Part shown: piece after piece, positions 58,030-64,000 of the stretch
How positions within the stretch are numbered: the first letter of the stretch is position 1
Layout of the letters: every line of letters begins with the position of its first letter
Source of the DNA: Cellulomonas aerilata
GTDB lineage: Bacteria > Actinomycetota > Actinomycetes > Actinomycetales > Cellulomonadaceae
Assembly: GCF_007991755.1 (NCBI RefSeq)
Contig: NZ_BJYY01000015.1
Span: forward strand, 1 to 64,000
DNA length: 64,000 nucleotides
Reading direction: 5' to 3'
The notes under the pieces: model-generated
The model's input: the letters and a program-made list of their open reading frames with translations, nothing else
The model's database searches: none
Told to the model about the DNA's origin: nothing
Position numbers and translations under genes: made by a program

Positions 58030-58710
58030 TCAGGCGAGGAGCGCCACGACGGTCAGCGCGGCCGAGCCGACGAGCCAGAGGACCGGCCCGCGGGCCGTCC
58101 GGTGCACGACACCGCCGCCCGCCCCGGCGCGGGCCGCCGGCGTCGTCCCGGATCCGGCCGACGGAGCACTGGAGCCGGCCGGCGGCGTGCCCGGGCCGCC
58201 GTCGCCGGCGTCCGCCAGCGCGCGCCGCCACTCGCGACGCACCCACGCCGCCGCGACGCCGGACGGGCTCGCCGTGGAGGCGCTGGCCGTGAGCGGCTCG
58301 TCGTCGTCCCACCCCAGCGCCCGGACGTCCCCGGCCGTGAGTCGCGCGTCCACGTGCCGGCCCGACGCCGGGGCGGCCCAGGCGCGCACCTGCTGACCGT
58401 CGAGGGTGTGCAGCGTGAGGGCGAACCGGGTCGACACGCGCTCCAGCGCGGCCCACGGCACGTCGACGTCGCGCAGCACGTTGCGCAGCCGCACGCCGTC
58501 GCCGTCCACCATGACCGCGGGCCGGACGAGCACGGCGTAGACCACCGTCGCCGCCAGCACGATCGCCGGCAGCTGCCGCACGAGCCCGGCCGAGCCGCCG
58601 TCGCGCACGGCCAGCCAGACCCAGCCGACCGTCACCACCGCCCAGGACACCGCGGCGACGGTTGCGGACGCCGGCCGGAAGGTCGAGGCGGACGGCTCGC
58701 GGGAGGGCAC
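58030..58710 (-). CDS. PH-domain membrane protein
   Basis: 226 residues from GTG58710. Two N-terminal transmembrane helices (AVSWAVVTVGWVWLAV and QLPAIVLAATVVYAVLV), then a bacterial PH-like beta domain: VRPAVMVDGDGVRLRNVLRDVDVPWAALERVSTRFALTLHTLDGQQVRAWAAPA, with the W-A-A pattern of bPH_6-type proteins; a Ser/Ala/Gly-rich linker and a third hydrophobic segment (GPVLWLVGSAALTVVALLA) at the C-terminus. GAGGAT on the minus strand, 7 bases before GTG, hints at a leaderless start; ATG58785 would add an Arg-rich lead. Function unknown. Placed inverted between the two importers. Confidence 0.82.
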   Translation of the reverse strand: MPSREPSASTFRPASATVAAVSWAVVTVGWVWLAVRDGGSAGLVRQLPAIVLAATVVYAVLVRPAVMVDGDGVRLRNVLRDVDVPWAALERVSTRFALTLHTLDGQQVRAWAAPASGRHVDARLTAGDVRALGWDDDEPLTASASTASPSGVAAAWVRREWRRALADAGDGGPGTPPAGSSAPSAGSGTTPAARAGAGGGVVHRTARGPVLWLVGSAALTVVALLA

Positions 58711-58884
58711 GCGCCCGATCCTCGCACGGGCTGTGGACCGGCCCCGTGCGGCTACCAGGCGCGGGTAGGCTCGGCAAGTCGACATGCGTCGTGGGGTGTC
58801 CGGGCGGGCCGGCCCACGCGTGTCCCGGCGCGTCCACGGGTGCGACCGTCGCCGTCCGTGTCTCGCATCGTGGGATGTACCATC

Positions 58885-58905
58885 CAGTATCATTCCGGTA
58901 ACGAT
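58885..58905 (+). promoter_or_regulatory. Shared 21-bp element upstream of importer operon 2
   Basis: CAGTATC-N6-GGTAACGAT, matching 51441-51461 at 18 of 21 positions. A TACTGT -10 candidate follows at 58953-58958 (55 bases from the GTAACG, versus 51 in operon 1). The rest of the 335-base gap 58711-59045 holds the divergent start of the PH-domain gene and a GGAGG for the binding protein; no other gene was seen. Confidence 0.55.
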
Positions 58906-59045
58906 GTCGCACGGCGACGTGCGCACCTCTCGGACGGCAGAACCGGTGTCGGTACTGTCTCCGCCAACCCCTGGCGTCACGAACGGGTGCCCGGCGCGGG
59001 TACGAACCTCCGCCGGCACGTGGCGTCCCCCCTCTTGGAGGAACA

Positions 59046-60674
59046 TTGAAGATCAGGCGAATCACCGGCTTCGCCGCCTCGGTGGCCGTCGGAGCGCTCG
59101 CGCTCACGGCCTGCAGCGGCGGGGAGCCGGCAGCGACGGAGTCGTCGGCCGAGGGCGGCGGCGGCGGCGCGTCGACCGGCATCGTGACGGTCAACGGCAC
59201 GGAGCCGCAGAACCCGCTGGTGCCGACGAACACGAACGAGGTCGGTGGCGGCAAGATCCTCGACCTCGTCTTCGCCGGGCTCGTGTACTACGACGCCGAG
59301 GGTGCCCCGCACAACGAGGTCGCGGAGTCCATCGAGACCGAGGACGCCCAGAACTACACGATCACGCTGAAGGAGGGCTGGACGTTCACCAACGGTGAGC
59401 CCGTCACCGCCCAGAGCTTCGTGGACGCGTGGAACTACGGCGCACTGCTGAGCAACGAGCAGCTCTCCAGCTACTTCTTCTCGGAGATCGAGGGCTACTC
59501 CGACGAGACCGACTCGGAGCTGACGGGTCTGGAGGTCGTCGACGACCAGACCTTCACGGTCGCGCTGAGCGCGCCCAAGGCGGACTTCCCGCTGCAGCTC
59601 GGGTACTCCGCGTACTTCCCGCTGCCCGAGGCGGCGTTCGAGGACATGGACGCCTTCGGCGAGAACCCGATCGGCAACGGCCCGTACAAGCTCGCCGAGG
59701 GCGGCTGGGAGCACAACGTCCAGGCGGAGCTCGTCCCGAACGAGGAGTACGAGGGCGACCGCGCCGCGCAGAACGGCGGCATCACGGTCAAGTTCTACGA
59801 GACCCTGGACGCCGCCTACAACGACCTGCTCGCCGAGCAGCTCGACGTGATCGACGAGATCCCGGACAGCGCGTTCACGACGTTCGAGGCCGACCTGGGC
59901 GACCGCGCCGTGAACATGCCCTCGGCCATCTTCCAGTCGTTCACCATCCACCAGAACGAGGCGCACTTCTCCGGTGAGGAGGGGGTGCTGCGTCGCCAGG
60001 CCATCTCCCGCGCGATCAACCGCGAGGAGATCACCGAGACGATCTTCCAGGGCACCCGCACCCCGGCCAGCGACTTCACGTCGCCGGTCATCGCCGGCTG
60101 GTCCGACGAGGTCGAAGGCTCCGAGGTCCTGGAGTACGACGAGGCCGAGGCCAAGGACCTGTGGGCCCAGGCCGACGCCATCTCCCCGTGGGAGGGCACC
60201 TTCACGCTCGCCTACAACACCGACGGCGGCCACCAGGCGTGGGTCGACGCCACGACGAACAGCATCAAGAACACGCTGGGCATCGAGGCGCAGGGCAAGC
60301 CGTACGCCCTGTTCGCCGACCTGCGGACCGAGGTGACCAACCGCACCATCACCGGCGCCTTCCGCACCGGCTGGCAGGCGGACTACCCGGGTCTGTACAA
60401 CTTCCTGGCCCCGATCTACGCGACCAACGCGGGCTCGAACGACGGCGACTACTCCAACCCGGAGTTCGACCAGCTGCTCCAGGAGGGCGCGTCGGCCGGC
60501 TCGGTCGAGGAGGCCAACGAGAAGTTCCTCCAGGCGCAGGAGATCCTGTTCCAGGACCTCCCGGCGATCCCGCTGTGGTACTCCAACGCGACCGGCGGCT
60601 CGGCCCAGACGGTCGACAACGTCGAGTTCGGCTGGAACAGCGTCCCGCTGCTCCACCAGGTCACCAAGAGCTGA
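59046..60674 (+). CDS. ABC importer 2 substrate-binding lipoprotein (SBP family 5)
   Basis: 542 residues with an unusual TTG start, preceded by GGAGGA (59037-59042). Signal MKIRRITGFAASVAVGALALTACSGG, lipobox LTAC with Cys23, then a Glu/Gly/Ser linker. Mature part: NTNEVGGGKILDLVFAGLVYYDAEGAPHNEVAESI, WTFTNGEPVTAQSFVDAWNYGALL, GNGPYKLAEGGWEHN, RRQAISRAINREEITETIF, NFLAPIYATNAGSNDGDYSNPEFDQLL. It resembles oligopeptide-binding OppA more than importer 1's protein does, but the substrate is not determinable. A hairpin follows before the permeases. Confidence 0.94.
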   Translation: MKIRRITGFAASVAVGALALTACSGGEPAATESSAEGGGGGASTGIVTVNGTEPQNPLVPTNTNEVGGGKILDLVFAGLVYYDAEGAPHNEVAESIETEDAQNYTITLKEGWTFTNGEPVTAQSFVDAWNYGALLSNEQLSSYFFSEIEGYSDETDSELTGLEVVDDQTFTVALSAPKADFPLQLGYSAYFPLPEAAFEDMDAFGENPIGNGPYKLAEGGWEHNVQAELVPNEEYEGDRAAQNGGITVKFYETLDAAYNDLLAEQLDVIDEIPDSAFTTFEADLGDRAVNMPSAIFQSFTIHQNEAHFSGEEGVLRRQAISRAINREEITETIFQGTRTPASDFTSPVIAGWSDEVEGSEVLEYDEAEAKDLWAQADAISPWEGTFTLAYNTDGGHQAWVDATTNSIKNTLGIEAQGKPYALFADLRTEVTNRTITGAFRTGWQADYPGLYNFLAPIYATNAGSNDGDYSNPEFDQLLQEGASAGSVEEANEKFLQAQEILFQDLPAIPLWYSNATGGSAQTVDNVEFGWNSVPLLHQVTKS

Positions 60675-60692
60675 CCTGAGGACCACGTGACG

Positions 60693-60724
60693 AGGGGGTG
60701 GGGCCCGACCGGGCCCCACCCCCT
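60693..60724 (+). terminator. Intra-operon hairpin after binding-protein gene 2
   Basis: 14-bp stem AGGGGGTGGGGCCC / GGGCCCCACCCCCT with loop GACC, 18 bases after the stop codon. Same position as in operon 1. Confidence 0.75.
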
Positions 60725-60825
60725 GCTCATGCCCGCGGCGGATTCGGAGGCGCCGGTACCCGGGTCTACAGTTCCGCGTCGGGCGCGAACCGCCTGACCC
60801 ACGACCCACACGAGGAGGAGACCTG

Positions 60826-61752
60826 ATGGCCTGGTACATCGGGCGCAGGCTCTTGCAGATGGTCCCGGTCTTCCTGGGCGCCACCCTGCTGATCTACGCG
60901 ATGGTGTTCGCGCTCCCCGGTGACCCCGTGCTGGCGCTCGGCGGCGACCGCGGGCTCAACCCGGCGGTGGCGGAGCAGATCCGGGCGGAGTTCAACCTCG
61001 ACAAGCCGTTCATCGTGCAGTACCTGCTGTACCTGCAGGGGATCCTCACCTTCGACTTCGGGACGACGTTCTCCGGTCGCTCCGTGCGCGACGTCATGGC
61101 CGAGGCGTTCCCGGTCACCTTCCAGCTCGCCGTCATGGCGCTGGTCTTCGAGGCCGTGCTCGGCGTCGCCGCCGGGCTCGTCGCCGGCCTGCGCAAGGGC
61201 AGGCTGTTCGACGCGACCGTCCTGCTCGTCAGCCTGGTCGTCATCGCCGTCCCGACGTTCGTCATCGGGTTCGTGCTGCAGTTCGCCCTGGGCGTGCAGT
61301 GGCGGCTCCTGCCGCCGACCGTCGGCGGCGACGTCAGCTTCCGGACCCTGCTGATGCCGGCGCTCGTGCTCGGTGCGGTGTCGCTCGCCTACGTCCTGCG
61401 CCTGACCCGGACGTCGGTCGCCGAGAACCTCTCCGCGGACTTCGTCCGGACGGCGACCGCCAAGGGGCTGTCGCGGCCGCGGGTGGTGACCGTGCACGTG
61501 CTGCGGAACTCGCTGATCCCTGTCATCACCTTCCTCGGTGCCGATCTGGGGACCCTCATGGGCGGCGCGATCGTCACCGAGGGCATCTTCAACATCAACG
61601 GGGTCGGCGGCACCCTCTACCGCGCCATCCAGCAGGGCCAGGCCCCGACGGTGGTGTCGCTGACGACGGTGCTGGTGGTCGTCTACATCGTGGCCAACCT
61701 GTTCGTCGACCTGCTCTACGCGGCTCTCGACCCGAGGATCCGATATGCCTGA
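60826..61752 (+). CDS. ABC importer 2 permease (DppB/OppB type)
   Basis: 308 residues, standard length, in contrast to the enlarged importer 1 permease. N-terminus MAWYIGRRLLQMVPVFLGATLLIYAMVFALPGDPVLAL; the EAA loop is SVAENLSADFVRTATAKGLSRPRVVTVHVLRNSLIPVITFLG, followed by GGAIVTEGIFNINGVGGTLYRAI. Six transmembrane helices. GAGGAGG precedes ATG60826. Its 3' end overlaps the next gene by 8 bases. Confidence 0.95.
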   Translation: MAWYIGRRLLQMVPVFLGATLLIYAMVFALPGDPVLALGGDRGLNPAVAEQIRAEFNLDKPFIVQYLLYLQGILTFDFGTTFSGRSVRDVMAEAFPVTFQLAVMALVFEAVLGVAAGLVAGLRKGRLFDATVLLVSLVVIAVPTFVIGFVLQFALGVQWRLLPPTVGGDVSFRTLLMPALVLGAVSLAYVLRLTRTSVAENLSADFVRTATAKGLSRPRVVTVHVLRNSLIPVITFLGADLGTLMGGAIVTEGIFNINGVGGTLYRAIQQGQAPTVVSLTTVLVVVYIVANLFVDLLYAALDPRIRYA

Positions 61753-62701
61753 CGCGAACTCCTCCACCCGGCAGCACCAGGAGCACTTCTTCGCCGGGGT
61801 GGACCAGGCGCCGCTCGGGGCCGTGGACCTCGTCGACGAGAGCGGCGCTCCCGCCAACCTCTGGACGGACGCCTGGCGCGACCTGCGCAGGCGCCCGCTG
61901 TTCTGGGTCGCGGCCACGCTCATCCTGCTGGTGGTCGTGGTGGCGGCCTTCCCCCGGCTGTTCACCTCCCAGGACCCGAGGTTCTGCGAGCTGGGCAACA
62001 GCCTCGCCTCGCCGAGCGCGGGCCACCCGTTCGGCTACGACTTCCAGGGGTGCGACATCTACGCGCGCACCATCTACGGAGCCCGCGCGTCGGTCGCGGT
62101 CGGGGTGCTGGCCACGATCGCCGTCGTCCTCATCGGCGGGCTCGTCGGCGCGGTGGCCGGCTTCTTCGGCGGCTGGTTCGACGCCGTGCTCTCGCGGATC
62201 ACCGACATCTTCTTCGCGATCCCGTTCGTGCTGGCCGCCATCGTGATCATGCAGATGTTCCGGGAGAACCGGAACGTCATCACGGTCGTCCTCGTCATCA
62301 CGACGTTCGGCTGGCCGCAGCTCGCCCGCATCACGCGCGGCGCGGTGATGAGCGTGAAGAACGCGGACTTCATCACCGCCGCCAAGGCGCTCGGTGCCTC
62401 CCGCGTGACCACCCTGGCCCGGCACGTGATGCCGAACGCCGCCGCACCGATCATCGTGACGGCCACCGTCGCGCTCGGGACCTTCATCGTCGCCGAGGCG
62501 ACGCTGTCGTTCCTCGGCATCGGCCTGCCGCCGGAGATCACCTCGTGGGGCGCCGACATCGCCAAGGCGCAGCGCAGCCTGCGCAGCCAGCCCTCCGTGC
62601 TGTTCTACCCGGCCGGGGCGCTCGCCCTGACCGTGCTCAGCTTCATCATGATGGGTGACGCCGTGCGCGACGCCCTCGACCCGAAGGCGCGCAAGCGATG
62701 A
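61745..62701 (+). CDS. ABC importer 2 permease (DppC/OppC type)
   Basis: 318 residues. Cytoplasmic N-terminus with WRDLRRRPLFWVAATLILLVVVVAAFPRLF (first helix), HPFGYDFQGCDIYARTIYGARASVAVGVLATIAVVLIGGLVGAVAGFFGG, EAA loop NADFITAAKALGASRVTTLARHVMPNAAAPIIV and EATLSFLGIGLPPEITSWGADI. The start overlaps the previous gene by 8 bases and the stop overlaps the ATPase ATG (ATGA), indicating tight coupling. The ...DYPNGCDVYSR-like FGYDFQGCDIYAR segment is typical of oligopeptide permeases. Confidence 0.95.
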   Translation: MPDANSSTRQHQEHFFAGVDQAPLGAVDLVDESGAPANLWTDAWRDLRRRPLFWVAATLILLVVVVAAFPRLFTSQDPRFCELGNSLASPSAGHPFGYDFQGCDIYARTIYGARASVAVGVLATIAVVLIGGLVGAVAGFFGGWFDAVLSRITDIFFAIPFVLAAIVIMQMFRENRNVITVVLVITTFGWPQLARITRGAVMSVKNADFITAAKALGASRVTTLARHVMPNAAAPIIVTATVALGTFIVAEATLSFLGIGLPPEITSWGADIAKAQRSLRSQPSVLFYPAGALALTVLSFIMMGDAVRDALDPKARKR

Positions 62702-64000
62702 GCCACCCCATCACGGCCACCACGGCGACCGGTGCGCCCGCCCGGTCGCACGGCGACACCCCGCTGCTGCAGATCCGGGACCTGGACGTCGCGTTCACCA
62801 CCGCCAACGGCACCGTCCCGGCGGTGCGCGGCGCGAACCTCACGGTGTACCCGGGGCAGACGGTCGCCATCGTCGGGGAGTCCGGCTCGGGCAAGTCCAC
62901 GACGGCGCACGCGATCATCGACCTGCTGCCCGGCACCGGGAAGGTCACCGGCGGGTCCATCGTCTTCGACGGCCAGGACATCACGCACACCGGCCGCCGG
63001 GAGATGGTCGCGATCCGCGGCAAGCAGATCGGGCTGGTCCCGCAGGACCCTATGTCCAACCTCAACCCGGTGTGGAAGATCGGCTACCAGGTCAAGGAGG
63101 CGCTGAAGGCCAACGGCATCGCCACCGGCTCCGCCGCCGACGCGCGGGTCGCCGAGCTCCTCGCCGAGGCCGGCCTGCCGGACGCCGAGCGCCGGGCCAA
63201 GCAGTACCCCCACGAGTTCTCCGGCGGCATGCGCCAGCGCGCGCTGATCGCCATCGGGCTGGCCGCGCGGCCCAAGCTGCTCATCGCCGACGAGCCGACG
63301 TCGGCCCTGGACGTCACCGTCCAGCGCACCATCCTCGACCACCTGCAGGGCCTGACCGAGGAGCTCGGCACCGCGGTCCTGTTCATCACGCACGACCTCG
63401 GCCTGGCCGCCGAGCGCGCCGAGCACCTCGTGGTCATGTACCGCGGGCAGGTCGTGGAGTCCGGACCCGCGCGCCAGATCCTGTCCGCCCCGCGCCACCC
63501 CTACACCCAGCGCCTGGTCGCCTCGGCGCCGTCGCTGGCGTCCCGGCGCATCCAGAGCGCCAAGGAGCGCGGCCTGGAGTCCGCCGAGCTGCTCGCGACC
63601 ACGCACGGCGACGGCATCAGCCCGACGCGCGACGTGGTCGTCGAGGTCGAGCACCTGACGAAGGTCTTCACGCTGCGTGGCGGTCGCCCCGGGTCGGCCA
63701 AGGACTTCAAGGCCGTGGACGACGTGTCGTTCTCCATCAAGCGCGGCACGACCATGGCGCTGGTGGGGGAGTCGGGGTCGGGCAAGTCGACCGTCGCCAA
63801 CGTCGTGCTGAACCTGCTGGAGCCCACCTCCGGCACGGTCCGCTTCGACGGGACGGACCTGGCCGGCCTGGGCGCCAAGGAGCTCTTCGCGTTCCGCCGC
63901 CGGGTGCAGCCGATCTTCCAGAACCCCTACGGGTCGCTGGACCCGATGTACTCCATCTTCCGGACCATCGAGGAGCCGCTGCGCACCCACCGCATCGGCG
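62698..64000 (+). CDS. ABC importer 2 fused double ATPase (3' partial)
   Basis: Begins ATG62698 overlapping the permease TGA and is still open at the window end; 434 codons are visible. Domain 1: Walker [19 protein letters not shown] (Lys66), [32 protein letters not shown]. Domain 2 begins near residue 310: VEVEHLTKVFTLRGG, Walker [21 protein letters not shown] (Lys363), and runs to PIFQNPYGSLDPMYSI in the Q-loop region; the second signature and Walker B lie beyond the window. Fused like the importer 1 ATPase. Confidence 0.94.
   Translation, partial: MSHPITATTATGAPARSHGDTPLLQIRDLDVAFTTANGTVPAVRGANLTVYPGQTVAIVGESGSGKSTTAHAIIDLLPGTGKVTGGSIVFDGQDITHTGRREMVAIRGKQIGLVPQDPMSNLNPVWKIGYQVKEALKANGIATGSAADARVAELLAEAGLPDAERRAKQYPHEFSGGMRQRALIAIGLAARPKLLIADEPTSALDVTVQRTILDHLQGLTEELGTAVLFITHDLGLAAERAEHLVVMYRGQVVESGPARQILSAPRHPYTQRLVASAPSLASRRIQSAKERGLESAELLATTHGDGISPTRDVVVEVEHLTKVFTLRGGRPGSAKDFKAVDDVSFSIKRGTTMALVGESGSGKSTVANVVLNLLEPTSGTVRFDGTDLAGLGAKELFAFRRRVQPIFQNPYGSLDPMYSIFRTIEEPLRTHRIG

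Overview
The window is chromosomal DNA of a very high-GC actinobacterium, most likely a Micrococcales member close to Cellulomonas. This rests on the almost exclusive G/C third codon positions, a mycothiol enzyme (Mca), many GTG starts, leaderless-type promoters and actinobacteria-specific families (DUF501, DUF4307, DUF3618). No insertion sequence, prophage, CRISPR array or integrase was seen. Nearly all DNA is coding, and the long overlapping frames opposite real genes are GC-driven shadows.

Layout. 1-12.5 kb: mfd (5' end cut by the window), a SurA-like lipoprotein, mazG, a membrane diguanylate cyclase, eno, an FtsB/DivIC-type division protein, DUF501, ppx and ndh. 12.6-17.9 kb: a tRNA with anticodon UAA, an unknown six-helix membrane protein, and an envelope/stress-type cluster (small ferritin-like protein, LEA-like protein, holin-like protein, DUF3618 protein with 33-bp repeats, YihY/BrkB). 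17.9-23 kb (minus strand): a siderophore-interacting flavoprotein behind an IdeR-like box, then an ABC exporter with a two-component system. 23-31 kb: a Bax-inhibitor-like protein, cbs, FKBP, msrA, metB, an AI-2E-family transporter, ilvA and greA, i.e. a sulfur amino acid and threonine block. 31.5-38 kb: DUF4307, mca, a small membrane protein, a nitrilase-family hydrolase, trhA, a cis-prenyltransferase, a small ORF and phoH. 38-51.4 kb: a chemoreceptor, fumC, carbonic anhydrase, a PfkB kinase, xseB, xseA, ispH, rmuC, an ABC exporter pair and ychF. 51.4-64 kb: two complete peptide-family (Opp/Dpp-like) ABC importers, each with a lipoprotein, two permeases and a fused double ATPase, separated by an inverted PH-domain membrane gene; the last ATPase runs off the window.

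Many core genes follow the order I recall for Mycobacterium tuberculosis Rv1020 to Rv1112, so the window reads as an old actinobacterial backbone with lineage-specific inserts. The points most worth a second look are a 38-codon ORF directly ahead of phoH (position of a PhoAT-like partner), an 18-of-21-bp element shared by the two importer operons, a UAA-anticodon tRNA without a long variable arm, a 15-bp-period direct repeat between trhA and the prenyltransferase, and a widespread pattern of -10 boxes 6-8 bases from start codons.
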